Made by a program: the position numbers and the translations under genes
Shown: positions 40,821 through 49,862 of the stretch, one piece after another
How positions within the stretch are numbered: position 1 is the first letter of the stretch
Layout of the letters: every line of letters starts with the position of its first letter
Notes under the pieces: generated by a model
The model's database searches: none
Seen by the model: only the letters and a program-made list of their open reading frames with translations
Told to the model about the DNA's origin: nothing
Assembly: GCA_031282525.1 (NCBI GenBank)
Contig: JAITDN010000003.1
Span: forward strand, 310,001 to 374,000
Length of the DNA stretch: 64,000 nt
From: Candidatus Endomicrobiellum basalitermitum
GTDB lineage: Bacteria > Elusimicrobiota > Endomicrobiia > Endomicrobiales > Endomicrobiaceae
Reading direction: 5' to 3'

Positions 40821-41933
40821 GTGAGTAAGACAGGAATTGTTTGTACAATGGGCCCTTCAACACGTTCCCTTAAAACTTTAAAAAGAATGGCAGATAACGG
40901 GATGACAGTAGTTAGACTTAATTTTTCACACGGTACTTACGAAGAATATGAAAAAGATTTTGACTTGATAAAAACTCTAAACAAGAAATACAAAAAACAC
41001 ATAAAAACTCTTGTAGACCTTGAAGGTCACAGAATAAGAATTGGTAAAATAAAAGATGGGAAAACTGAAATAAAAAAAGGGCAACAATTAATTCTTACAA
41101 ACAAAGGAAAAGAAATCATAGGCGATGATAAAAAGATTTTTATAGACTATCTAAATCCGCTCAGTGATATCAAAAAAGGATTAGATATATTTATAGATGA
41201 CGGCAATCTTACACTTAAAGTTTTATCCTCAACAAATGACGAACTTATCACTGAAGTTCAAATGGATTATATTCTAAAGGCACATAAGGGTGTAAATATC
41301 CCACAAGCTGATCTTAAATTTCCGTTAATGGAAGAAAAAGATCGAGAAGGAATGGTTTACGCACTAGAATCTAACGCAGATTTTGTTGCAAATTCTTTTG
41401 TCCGAGATCGCTCTGATATGGAACCATTAATAGATATCTTAAAATCAAAAAATAATAAAAACTGCAGACTCATTGCAAAAATTGAAGATAAAATGGGGAT
41501 TTACAACATTGAATCTATCTTTAAAGTATGTGACGGAATAATGGTTGCAAGAGGTGATATGGGAATTTCAATTCCCATATGGACAGTTCCTATAGTACAA
41601 AAGCATATAGTAAAAAAATGTATGGCGCAAAAAAAATTCGTAATAATTGCAACACAGATGCTTGAAAGTATGGTTGAAAATCCAATACCGACAAGAGCTG
41701 AGGTAAGTGATGTTGCAAATGCTGTCATAGACGGAACTGACTACGTTATGCTCTCTGCGGAAACAGCTGTAGGGCAGTATCCAGATAAAGTTGTAGAGGT
41801 GATGGGCAATATAATAAAGTTCACGGAGAAAAATTATTATATTATCCAGCATCCAGATAAAGTTGTAGAAGTGATGGACAATATAATAAAACATACAGAG
41901 AAAAATAATTATATTGTATCTAAACAAAGTTAG
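40821..41933 (+). CDS. pyk: Pyruvate kinase, short form with duplicated C-terminus
   Basis: Converts PEP and ADP to pyruvate and ATP. GTG start nine bases after AAGGAG. CTMGPSTRS, RLNFSHGTYEEY, IAKIEDKMGI (catalytic Lys and Glu), MVARGDMGI, IATQMLESM, PTRAEVSDVANAV and MLSAETAVGQYP are standard. The T-K-G-P-E-I-R loop reads LEGHRIR, a clear departure. The protein has 370 residues against ~470-480: the allosteric C-terminal domain is missing. In its place residues 320-343 (YPDKVVEVMGNIIKFTEKN...) are repeated as 344-367, a 72-base tandem duplication (41779-41850 and 41851-41922). It probably still has the catalytic barrel and B domain; loss of function is possible. Confidence 0.88.
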   Translation: MSKTGIVCTMGPSTRSLKTLKRMADNGMTVVRLNFSHGTYEEYEKDFDLIKTLNKKYKKHIKTLVDLEGHRIRIGKIKDGKTEIKKGQQLILTNKGKEIIGDDKKIFIDYLNPLSDIKKGLDIFIDDGNLTLKVLSSTNDELITEVQMDYILKAHKGVNIPQADLKFPLMEEKDREGMVYALESNADFVANSFVRDRSDMEPLIDILKSKNNKNCRLIAKIEDKMGIYNIESIFKVCDGIMVARGDMGISIPIWTVPIVQKHIVKKCMAQKKFVIIATQMLESMVENPIPTRAEVSDVANAVIDGTDYVMLSAETAVGQYPDKVVEVMGNIIKFTEKNYYIIQHPDKVVEVMDNIIKHTEKNNYIVSKQS

Positions 41934-41944
41934 ATTTTCTTAAT

Positions 41945-42529
41945 ATGGAAAAAAAAACAAAAACGTCCATTACTGTCACTGTTTTAATTATCAGTCTCAT
42001 GTTAATATTTCTGCAAACAATAGGAGCTTTTTATTCTAAAAGTTTCGCCCTATTTTCTTACACAAGTTTAATTATTACAAATATTTTCTCTTCATTTTTA
42101 AAATTTACGAGTTTAAACAGAGTTGATGAAAACTTACAAAGAGCACAGATCGTTTCAATTATTTTAAACTCACTGACTCTTTCTATTCTAGCTTTAGTTA
42201 TAACAAATAAAGCTTCAATTTCTACAAATATTCAATCACCAAAAATCATATATATATATATTGCAGAAGTAACAACAATAATAGTATCCATTGGACTTAT
42301 TTTTTGTTCTTTCATTGATAGACAATTTATTTTCATAGCTTTACTATCACTTTTGATGATATTTGGATTTTTGACTCATATTTTTGAAAGAATAATTTCT
42401 TTAGATTATTATTTAAGCATATTCTTTACTGTATTAACTGTGATACAAACAACGTTATTAATAAAAATTTCTCTCAAAATATTAAAGAATAAAAAGAGAT
42501 ATCCCGTTCTATCTCCAAAAAAAACTTAG
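41945..42529 (+). CDS. Multi-pass membrane protein of unknown function
   Basis: Not recognised. The 194 residues have a short basic N-terminus (EKKTKTS) and five or six hydrophobic helices: about 8-27, 33-52, 65-84, 98-120, 126-150 and 155-178. They end in a basic, positively charged tail, placing both ends in the cytoplasm if the count is six. No catalytic motif is seen. It starts 11 bases after pyk and ends 12 bases before the ZIP transporter, so the two membrane genes are probably cotranscribed. A role with metal transport is guilt by association only. Confidence 0.75.
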   Translation: MEKKTKTSITVTVLIISLMLIFLQTIGAFYSKSFALFSYTSLIITNIFSSFLKFTSLNRVDENLQRAQIVSIILNSLTLSILALVITNKASISTNIQSPKIIYIYIAEVTTIIVSIGLIFCSFIDRQFIFIALLSLLMIFGFLTHIFERIISLDYYLSIFFTVLTVIQTTLLIKISLKILKNKKRYPVLSPKKT

Positions 42530-42541
42530 GAAAATAAAAAA

Positions 42542-43258
42542 ATGGGAATTATTTATTCACTTATAGCAACAAGTGCAGCAATGATAGGAGTTATCTTGGT
42601 ATTGACTTTTCACGAATGGTCTAAAAAAAACTCTTTTCTTATAATAAACTTTTCAGCAGGTGTAATGCTTACTTTGGCGTTTACTCATTTAATACCAGAA
42701 AGCTTAAACATTAACACAACAAATTCTACTAAAATAATGACATATGTCCTTTTGGGTTTTTTAGCTATGTTTTTTTTACAGTTTGTAATCTTGTTCCATC
42801 CTTGCCATGATGATAAATGCTCTAAACATCTAGGCTTAACATCAATTATAGGATTTTCTTTGCACTCAATTACTGATGGACTTATAATTGCCGTGGGTTT
42901 TGAAGCAAATACCAGCATAGGGATTCTTACAACTCTTGCAATTCTTCTGCATAAGCTACCTGACGGGGTAACAGTTTCAGGTATTTTACTACATAATGGT
43001 GCTTCTAAAAAAAAGATTTTAAATTTTTCATTCCTTACCACATGTTTCACTCCAATAGGTACACTTCTAGGTACATTTTTATTCAAAAACATACCCATGA
43101 ATGCCCTCAGCGCTTTATTGAGCATGACTGCAGGTACTTTTATCTTTCTTTCTGCTTCAGATTTAATTCCAGAAACTCATAAATGCAAAAACAGACTTAC
43201 ATCTTTTATGTTGTTTGCCGGTGTTATTATTATTCTTCTTCTTGAGCATATTATGTAA
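42542..43258 (+). CDS. ZIP-family metal transporter
   Basis: ZIP proteins import Zn2+ or other divalent metals (some bacterial members also move Fe or Mn). The 238 residues have eight hydrophobic segments. Helix IV carries HSITDG near 103 and helix V LLHKLPDGVTV near 140, together giving the binuclear metal site H-S-x-x-D and H-K-x-P-D/E-G. A histidine/cysteine loop (HPCHDDKCSKH, about 84-94) precedes helix IV and may be a metal sensor. No breaks. Forms an apparent pair with the unknown membrane gene upstream. Confidence 0.92.
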   Translation: MGIIYSLIATSAAMIGVILVLTFHEWSKKNSFLIINFSAGVMLTLAFTHLIPESLNINTTNSTKIMTYVLLGFLAMFFLQFVILFHPCHDDKCSKHLGLTSIIGFSLHSITDGLIIAVGFEANTSIGILTTLAILLHKLPDGVTVSGILLHNGASKKKILNFSFLTTCFTPIGTLLGTFLFKNIPMNALSALLSMTAGTFIFLSASDLIPETHKCKNRLTSFMLFAGVIIILLLEHIM

Positions 43259-43545
43259 ACTAAGCATAATTTTCTTTACTGCTACGAGTACTAACAAAGT
43301 CAGTTGAAAAAGTAAAACTTTACGATTTGAAAATGGAATTATTGGCTTCTTTACGTAAAGCCAAGCGTATTTGTGTTAATCTGTATCGCGGAAAGAGTGA
43401 ATATACACAAAATACGTTATGATACTTTTTAAATATGATGGATGGAGTAGTTATCGACTTTAATCAAATACAGATTAGGAACAAAGAATACCGAAAAGGA
43501 GTCAAGGACTATATCTTGACTATTTAGAGAAGTACATTTTCCATA

Positions 43546-43918
43546 CTACTCTACTTTAAAGGCTTTAAAATAATTCTGTTCTAACTGTTTTACATTATAC
43601 ACATGATCTGACGCTTCTTCTACATAAAACTAAAAAACTTCTTTTAGAAGATTATCTTGTGTGTCCACTAAAAATATTATTCCAACAAGTCTATGCGAAT
43701 TTCTATCTATCACTATTTCTTTGTCTAAAAACTACAGGACAAATAACATTAAACATTTATTTTTATATCTTTCATATGAGTTACTTAGATTAGTGAAGAG
43801 GTCTAAGACTTTAAACTTAGTAAATTCTTTCTCCTTTTGTAAGAATTTACTATTTTCTATCAGTCAAACTTAAGACATAATTTTTATCATCAAGGGTAAT
43901 ATGGTCAAACTTCGCCAT
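43546..43918 (-). pseudogene. Decayed gene of unknown family
   Basis: Starts MAKFDHITLDDKNYVLSLTD at 43918 and stops at once; shifting the frame by one gives a 120-codon reading with only two stops (KEKEFTKFKVLDLFTNLSNS, DRNSHRLVGIIFLVDTQDN, EEASDHVYNVKQLEQNYF) to 43546. That this reading is nearly clean shows recent loss. The N-terminus has the look of small phage tail proteins, but I cannot confirm it. A 70-residue frame on the other strand at the same place has poor composition and is rejected. Confidence 0.45.
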
Positions 43919-44023
43919 TTCGATTCATCAAACAATAAAATCATTTTCCTTTATAACTTATAGAATTCTTTTTAATCACTAACTATATTTAACTCTTTTT
44001 ATTTTCTGGTCTTTTTTCATTAT

Positions 44024-44959
44024 CTAATTCTCTTTATTCCCCATCATTACTAACACTATTACAAACCCTACTACTAGCCCTAAATTAATAAAATCCATCT
44101 TATGATGGATAAACACTTGGAAGGCAAATGTAAAAATACAAGCACTAGTTATCATCTCTATAATCTGTTTCATTGATAATCATCTCTAACTTTTATGTAT
44201 AATTCTACTATAACTTCTTTAAAGACACAATATTAAGCACTTTTCTACAATCATATAAAAATATATTAATATACTCCCATCTCTGTATTTTACTAATTTA
44301 TATGATAATTTTACCCTCCCTATCCTCATTATAAGTTTTAGTTACTCTTATAAAGAGTCTTTGAACTATCATAGCCAAAAACTCTTATATAACTTCTGAT
44401 TATTATAGAATAAATCTTTGCAAATATACTAATACTATCAAGTCTTTATTACACCTAAAATTTCTAGCCATACACTCATTAGATTTTTAGGCATGTTATC
44501 TTGTGATACAACTAGTTTTTCTAATGCCCCTATAAAATCTTACTTCCAATATTGTGTTATTGATAATTTTCCTATTACTTCTAAAGTCTCTTAAAAATCC
44601 ATTCTTCTGTTAATTTACTCACATCAACTTCATACACTAAATTGCGCTAAATGGATTCAATAGTCTCTGTTTCTTCTGCTTTCTCATCTGGTGAAGTTAT
44701 CTTTATAGTAAAACAGTACTCTTTTTTTCTCTTTTACTTTCTTACATATCACATACTTTAACTCTAACTTTATGTATTTCAACTTTTATATTCTTGGACC
44801 CACATACCATCATCTATCATTAATTCTAACACTTCTATAGCCTACTCTTTGTTATCTTGGCGTCCTAGCATTAATTTTATATTATAGCTTTTTCTTCTTC
44901 ATCTTATAATATAAGTTAATCTAAGGATCTACTACAATAAAAGAATGGGTATTTGCCAT
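44024..44959 (-). pseudogene. Decayed gene tract with a small intact membrane peptide
   Basis: Broken minus-strand readings include MANTHSFIVVDP, KLMLGRQDNKE, AIEVLELMIDDGMWVQEY, FTIKITSPDEKAEETETIES, VYEVDVSKLTEEW and DFIGALEKLVVSQDNMPKNL. They are in several frames with in-frame stops. At the end an intact 49-residue reading (44173 to 44024, MKQIIEMITSACIF ... LGLVVGFVIVLVMMG) encodes a two-helix hydrophobic peptide. I know no matching family; a prophage or other element remnant is a guess based on small-gene order. Confidence 0.4.
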
Positions 44960-45008
44960 ATGTAAAAAACGTAGTTCATTGCTATTCCAACATATTATAT
45001 TTTTACTA

Positions 45009-45683
45009 CTAAATGTGTTTTAAATTTAAAAGCTCACTTATAGTAACTATCTCATAATTTGATTTTTTAAGTTCATCTATAAAATAACTTAAAAACAATA
45101 AAACTTTAGTATTTTCATTTAAATCGTGCATCAAAAATATAGCTCCATTTTTTACGGATTTTCTATACTTATCATACATTTCTTCAGCAGTCATTTTTTT
45201 CCAGTCACATCCAAAACTCCAGTTTATTACATAATAACCGTATTTTCTTGCCACTTCTAAAGCATCTGACTTTGAATAACCATATGGGAATCGGACCAAA
45301 AAAGTCTTAATATTAGTAATTTCTTTGATTGCATTCTCGCTTTGTAAAAGTTCTTCTTCTATTTTAGCTGTTTTATCTTTCCCATTATAAGAATAAAAAT
45401 TTATGTGTTGATAAGTATGATTTGCAACCTCATGCCCCGCGAAAGCAATTGCTTTCGCCATATCTGGATTAGCTTTCACTCTTGCCCCAACTAGAAAAAA
45501 TGTGGCTCTAACACTTTTTCTTTTTAATATATCTAGAATTTTTTTTGTCACTTTGTTAGGACCATCGTCAAAAGTCAAAGCAATTTTTTTTACATTTTTA
45601 CATCCATCATAATAAAATATTTTTGCCTGAGCAGTACACACACATATATTCATAAAAAAAAGAAATACAATAATTTTTTTCAT
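45009..45683 (-). CDS. Polysaccharide deacetylase (NodB domain)
   Basis: Secreted or membrane-anchored carbohydrate esterase 4, probably deacetylating peptidoglycan or a surface sugar. The 224 residues start with a signal peptide (about 1-20). The NodB core has TFDDGPN (catalytic Asp and metal Asp), the H-x-x-x-H metal site HTYQH near 106, RFPYGYSKSD (normally R-P-P-Y-G), and MHDLNENT near 189 with the catalytic His. Length is typical. It shares direction with the lipid-kinase-like gene 46 bases upstream. Confidence 0.9.
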   Translation of the reverse strand: MKKIIVFLFFMNICVCTAQAKIFYYDGCKNVKKIALTFDDGPNKVTKKILDILKRKSVRATFFLVGARVKANPDMAKAIAFAGHEVANHTYQHINFYSYNGKDKTAKIEEELLQSENAIKEITNIKTFLVRFPYGYSKSDALEVARKYGYYVINWSFGCDWKKMTAEEMYDKYRKSVKNGAIFLMHDLNENTKVLLFLSYFIDELKKSNYEIVTISELLNLKHI

Positions 45684-45729
45684 CTAAGTCTTTTTTTTAA
45701 ATAAATTACATAAAGCATTAATATAATAA

Positions 45730-46317
45730 TCAGTATGTCATCAAGTTTGATAAAAACGATAAAAACCCTGCATTAATTATTTGCATCCAAAAATTATCAT
45801 TTATTTTCCAGGGGATCGCTTCAACTATAGTTGCCACAATAGCTCCTAGCAATGCAAACTTCAAGTCAAATATAAAAACCCCTATTATAAAACAAACTAT
45901 CAAACACACTAAACTACCTTCTAAACTTTTACCCGCAAAAGTTTTATTCTTTCCAAAAACTCTACCTACTAAAGCTGCAGAAGAATCGCCAAAAGCAAAA
46001 TATAGAAAACTTGCAAAAACCATATATTTGTTACGAAATATTAAAATAGTAAGTAATGCACCAGACAACGTACCAACCAAACCACTAATTCTATCAGCTT
46101 CTTCAGATCTATAAAAACCTTTAAAATTATTTTTGAAAAAATTGTTGAATTTACGATTTTTGAATCTAAAATACTCAAAAAAAATAACAATAACAATTGC
46201 AATTAAAAGTCCGCAAGTAACAAAAACCTTTGAGAGATACCAATAACCGAGTATGTATATAAGAGACAACAAATGAAACATTTTTCTTTTTATTTCATCT
46301 TTTGGAATTCTAACCAT
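45730..46317 (-). CDS. CTP-dependent lipid kinase-like membrane protein (Sec59/DGK1 type)
   Basis: The 195 residues form six or seven membrane helices. The family signature of phosphatidate cytidylyltransferase/dolichol kinase-like proteins is visible: KRKMFHLLS at the N-terminus, a polar loop EADRISGLVGTLSG, and FGDSSAALVGRVFGK ... GKSLEGSL. Members use CTP or make CDP-lipids; most bacterial ones are uncharacterised. It overlaps the protease gene upstream by 28 bases, so the two are tightly coupled. Substrate is unknown. It is distinct from CdsA in lacking the usual C-terminal signature. Confidence 0.72.
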   Translation of the reverse strand: MVRIPKDEIKRKMFHLLSLIYILGYWYLSKVFVTCGLLIAIVIVIFFEYFRFKNRKFNNFFKNNFKGFYRSEEADRISGLVGTLSGALLTILIFRNKYMVFASFLYFAFGDSSAALVGRVFGKNKTFAGKSLEGSLVCLIVCFIIGVFIFDLKFALLGAIVATIVEAIPWKINDNFWMQIINAGFLSFLSNLMTY

Positions 46318-46979
46318 ACTTCTAACACTCCACTACATATAGATTTATAAGTATTTATTATATTGACAAAAATTTGAAGAGACACTTTCTTTAAATTTAC
46401 TTCGTTTGGAAAAACTAAAGCTGTAATTATAGTAAACATCAAAATATTTACTGCAAAGATTATAACAAAAGAAAAAAAAACACCATAAATTTTTAAATCC
46501 GGCTGTTTCGTTACGAGTACATATATTGTAAGGGCAACATGAAAAGCTATTGAAAAAGCAACAATGAAAAGAAAATAATCATAAAAGTTTTTTATATCTA
46601 TAAACCAAACTAAAAAAATGTAAATTATTATTATTGCAAAAGTATATATAGGGAAAAAATAAGGTGCAAGAGCTATACAAATATTATTTTTAGTTAAAAC
46701 TACACTCCCAAACTCTTTACCAACTTTAAATTTCTTAATTTTGGCTCCACTCAAAATCCCGACTATTGCATGAGAAAGTTCATGTCCAAATACATAAATC
46801 CTCATAGGTTTGTAAAAGGCAATCTGAAATACTATATAACATACGATACCTACCCAAAAAGAAATATATTGATTTTTAGCAAAGCCCGCAAAATATAACA
46901 AATATTTAACAAGCACACAACCTGCAGCCCCAATTGCAGGTATTAATAATAACGCAAAAATATTTTTTAAAAATCTCAC
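46290..46979 (-). CDS. M50-like membrane metalloprotease
   Basis: The 229-residue protein has about six membrane helices. HELSH (66-70) in a hydrophobic setting, VFGHELSHAIVGILSGAKI, is the zinc motif of the site-2 protease (M50) group. The second motif N-x-x-P-x-x-D of canonical S2P is not visible; LAPYFFPIYT occurs instead. This matches the short 'M50-like' proteins found in many bacteria with unknown substrates. It overlaps the lipid-kinase-like gene by 28 bases. No PDZ domain. Confidence 0.75.
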   Translation of the reverse strand: MRFLKNIFALLLIPAIGAAGCVLVKYLLYFAGFAKNQYISFWVGIVCYIVFQIAFYKPMRIYVFGHELSHAIVGILSGAKIKKFKVGKEFGSVVLTKNNICIALAPYFFPIYTFAIIIIYIFLVWFIDIKNFYDYFLFIVAFSIAFHVALTIYVLVTKQPDLKIYGVFFSFVIIFAVNILMFTIITALVFPNEVNLKKVSLQIFVNIINTYKSICSGVLEVWLEFQKMK

Positions 46980-47142
46980 TTTAGAATTTACAACAAGCGA
47001 ACTCTCGCAATAGACACATATTTTTTATACTTATTATATCCCTTCCCATGCATCCCCCGCATCGTGCTATAAAAAAATCCCTACACAAACAAAATACTAA
47101 ATCCGAATGTAGCTCTCTTTACTAGTTATTTATTTGATATTT

Positions 47143-49554
47143 TTAATTTTTATTCCGCATACCTATAAACGATTTTATCACAAATATAACTGCAACAATA
47201 AAAAATATTGAAGCAAGAATAGCATTTAACATACCTTTCGAATTAAGAGCTAACGCAAGTTCTAAAGCAAGAAGTCCAAAAAGTGTTGTAAATTTAATTA
47301 TAGGATTCATTGAAACTGAAGAAGTATCTTTAAAAGGATCTCCCACTGTATCCCCTACAACAACCGCCTTATGAAGCTCGGTCCCCTTTTCGCGCAAATC
47401 AACTTCAACATATTTTTTCGCATTATCCCAAGCACCACCAGCATTTGCCATAAAGATTGCTTGAAAAAGACCAAATAAAGCTATTGAAATAAGGTAGCCT
47501 ATAAAAAAGTAAGGTTCTATAAATGCAAAAGCAAGAGTTGTAAAGAAAACAACTAAAAACAAATTTATCATACCCTTCTGAGCATATTTTATGCATATTT
47601 CAACAACTTTTTTAGAATCTTCTATTGAGGCTTTATCTAAACTACCATCAAGCTTTATGTTATTCTTAATAAATTCCACAGCGCTATATGCCCCACTTGT
47701 CACAGCATGATTAGAAGATCCTGTAAACCAATAAATTACAGCTCCGCCTGCAATTAAACCTAGTAAAAAGGGAGCATGTAACAGCGATAGATTTGCAATA
47801 CCAGACGTAAGTCCATCAGTAAGCACAACTATTGTTGAAAATATCATGGTCGTTGCACCAACAACTGCAGTCCCTATAAGGACAGGCTTTGCCGTAGCTT
47901 TAAATGTATTTCCAGCACCATCATTTTCTTCAAGCAATATTTTTGATTTACTGAAATCCGGTTGAAACCCAAATTTTTCTTCTATCTCTTTACAAATATT
48001 AGGAACATTTTCAATAACTGAAAGTTCATATACAGACTGGGCATTATCAGTTACCGGACCATAAGAATCAACTGCAATTGTAACAGGTCCCATACCCAAA
48101 AACCCAAAAGCCACAAGACCAAAGGCAAATACGGCCGGAGCTATCATAATTGAGTCTATACCATTTAAACTAATTAAATAAGCAATCCCCATAAGAATTA
48201 TTATTACCATACCCATTAAATACGCACTAAAATTTCCAGCTGTAAGCCCTGCAAGAATATTAAGAGATGCCCCACCATTCTTTGAAGAAGAAACAATGTT
48301 CTGAACAAAAGCACTTCTTACAGAAGTGAAAATTTTTACTACTTCTGGTATAACTGCACCCGCTATTATCCCACAGCTTATAATAAGTGAGAGTTTCCAC
48401 CAGAGAGTTCCGTTACACAAATCACCTATCATAATATTAGAAACTGTAAAAGTTAACACAATAGATATTATTGAAGTAATCCACACAAGAGATGTTAATG
48501 GCGTCTCAAAATTCATTTTATCCAAAGTAGTATACTTTACTTTTGCTATCAACGAACTAACTCCATAAGAAAGAGCACTTGATATAAGCATTATTAATCG
48601 CATTACAAAGATCCACGTTAAAAGTTTAACCTGCAAAGCGGGATCACTTACAGCTAAAACTATAAACGTTATTAATGCCACTCCCGTAACGCCATAAGTT
48701 TCAAAGCCATCAGCGGTAGGACCTACAGAATCTCCAGCATTGTCACCTGTACAATCTGCAATAACACCTGGATTCCTTGCATCATCTTCCTTGATTTCGA
48801 AAATTATTTTCATCAAATCAGAACCAATATCAGCAATTTTCGTAAATATTCCGCCTGCAATTCTAAGAACTGAAGCACCCAAAGATTCACCAATTGCAAA
48901 ACCTATAAAACATGCACCAGCAAGATCAGAAGGAATGAAAAGAAGAATTATAAGCATTACAAACAGTTCAATGCTTATCAAAAGCATGCCTATACTCATA
49001 CCTGCGCAAAGCGGGATCGAGTATAGAGGGAAAGGTTTACCTCTTAAACTTGCAAAAGCAGTTCTTGAGTTTGCAAAAGTATTGATTCTCATACCAAACC
49101 ACGCTACAGCATAACTTCCTAAAATACCTATAATACTACAAAATACTATCATGGTAACCTTAACTATTCCAAAATGCTGTAGTAAACCGAAATATACTAT
49201 TATTATATTAGTAAGCAAAATTTCAAGTATAATTATGAACTTCCCTTGACTTATAAGGTACGTTTTACATGTTTCATATATAAGTTCAGAGATTGATTTC
49301 ATTGATTTATGAACTGGGAGATTCTTAATGTTAAAAAAATGATAAAGACCAAATAAAATTCCGAAAATACAAATAAAAAAACCAAACTCCAAAAGTGCCT
49401 TGGCAGTAATAGTGTTACCAAAAAAACTTACTGAAGTTAAATCAGGAATAATCAAATTTGCTTCGTTTGCAAAAGATTGATTGACAGCTAAAATCATAAA
49501 GATAAAAGCTACCCACACTCTTTTCAATGAAAAAATCCTATTCAATATTAACAT
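47143..49554 (-). CDS. hppA: Membrane-bound ion-translocating pyrophosphatase
   Basis: Couples hydrolysis of PPi to pumping of H+ or Na+ across the inner membrane. The 803 residues form about 16 helices after a signal-like start (1-29). The active site reads GGIFTKIADIGSDL, EDDARNPGVIADCTGDNAGDS near 258-278, and near the end GGAWDNAKKYVE and GDTVGDPFKDTSSVSMNPII. GNTFKATAK has Lys where potassium-dependent forms have Ala, pointing to a K+-independent enzyme. The CTGDNAGDSVG wording differs from the common NVGDNVGD. Ion choice cannot be told by eye. It probably conserves energy from biosynthetic PPi. Confidence 0.93.
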   Translation of the reverse strand: MLILNRIFSLKRVWVAFIFMILAVNQSFANEANLIIPDLTSVSFFGNTITAKALLEFGFFICIFGILFGLYHFFNIKNLPVHKSMKSISELIYETCKTYLISQGKFIIILEILLTNIIIVYFGLLQHFGIVKVTMIVFCSIIGILGSYAVAWFGMRINTFANSRTAFASLRGKPFPLYSIPLCAGMSIGMLLISIELFVMLIILLFIPSDLAGACFIGFAIGESLGASVLRIAGGIFTKIADIGSDLMKIIFEIKEDDARNPGVIADCTGDNAGDSVGPTADGFETYGVTGVALITFIVLAVSDPALQVKLLTWIFVMRLIMLISSALSYGVSSLIAKVKYTTLDKMNFETPLTSLVWITSIISIVLTFTVSNIMIGDLCNGTLWWKLSLIISCGIIAGAVIPEVVKIFTSVRSAFVQNIVSSSKNGGASLNILAGLTAGNFSAYLMGMVIIILMGIAYLISLNGIDSIMIAPAVFAFGLVAFGFLGMGPVTIAVDSYGPVTDNAQSVYELSVIENVPNICKEIEEKFGFQPDFSKSKILLEENDGAGNTFKATAKPVLIGTAVVGATTMIFSTIVVLTDGLTSGIANLSLLHAPFLLGLIAGGAVIYWFTGSSNHAVTSGAYSAVEFIKNNIKLDGSLDKASIEDSKKVVEICIKYAQKGMINLFLVVFFTTLAFAFIEPYFFIGYLISIALFGLFQAIFMANAGGAWDNAKKYVEVDLREKGTELHKAVVVGDTVGDPFKDTSSVSMNPIIKFTTLFGLLALELALALNSKGMLNAILASIFFIVAVIFVIKSFIGMRNKN

Positions 49555-49862
49555 ATAGTTTCTCCTCTAAAGTTACCTCTTAATTTCACATTTATTTAAA
49601 AAGATTTATTCCATCTTTCACATTCTTCATTTCCTCTTTATTCTCTATCAAAAAAACCTATAACGCATAACTTCAATTATACAACTCGCTTTAAATTATA
49701 TTATTATCTTTATAAATTGAAATTCTTAAAGTCTTAAAAAGAAAAAAACATTTTAAGATTGTTTATGTCTGTATATATAACAAATTTTACACAGTGTTTC
49801 ATGGGAAAAAGCTCATTTCAAAAAGATTCTAAAAACTACAGGGTAATTTAATGGATTTATTT
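49555..49862. other. Gene-free stretch upstream of hppA
   Basis: AT-rich; an 8-bp inverted repeat TCTTAAAA ... TTTTAAGA near 49730-49757 is the only structure seen. The repeat is all-A/T and not followed by a clean T-run, so I do not call it a terminator. Confidence 0.35.

Larger units (their letters stand above)
43259..45008. other. Long decayed tract without intact genes
   Basis: 1,750 bases with no long open frame. On the plus strand a reading near 43320-43530 (LKMELLASLRKAKRICVNLYRG, later DYILTI) is broken by stops. Most of the rest reads better on the minus strand, where two runs of protein-like pieces are seen (next two entries). The tract most likely holds several dead genes, but no family is recognisable. 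Confidence 0.55.

Noticed and set aside
43661-43873. Plus-strand 70-residue frame in the decayed tract
   Set aside because: The minus-strand reading of the same bases looks far more protein-like, with only two stops in 120 codons.
49730-49757. Inverted repeat downstream of metF as a terminator
   Set aside because: Stem has only A-T pairs, it lies over 100 bases from the gene, and no T-run follows.
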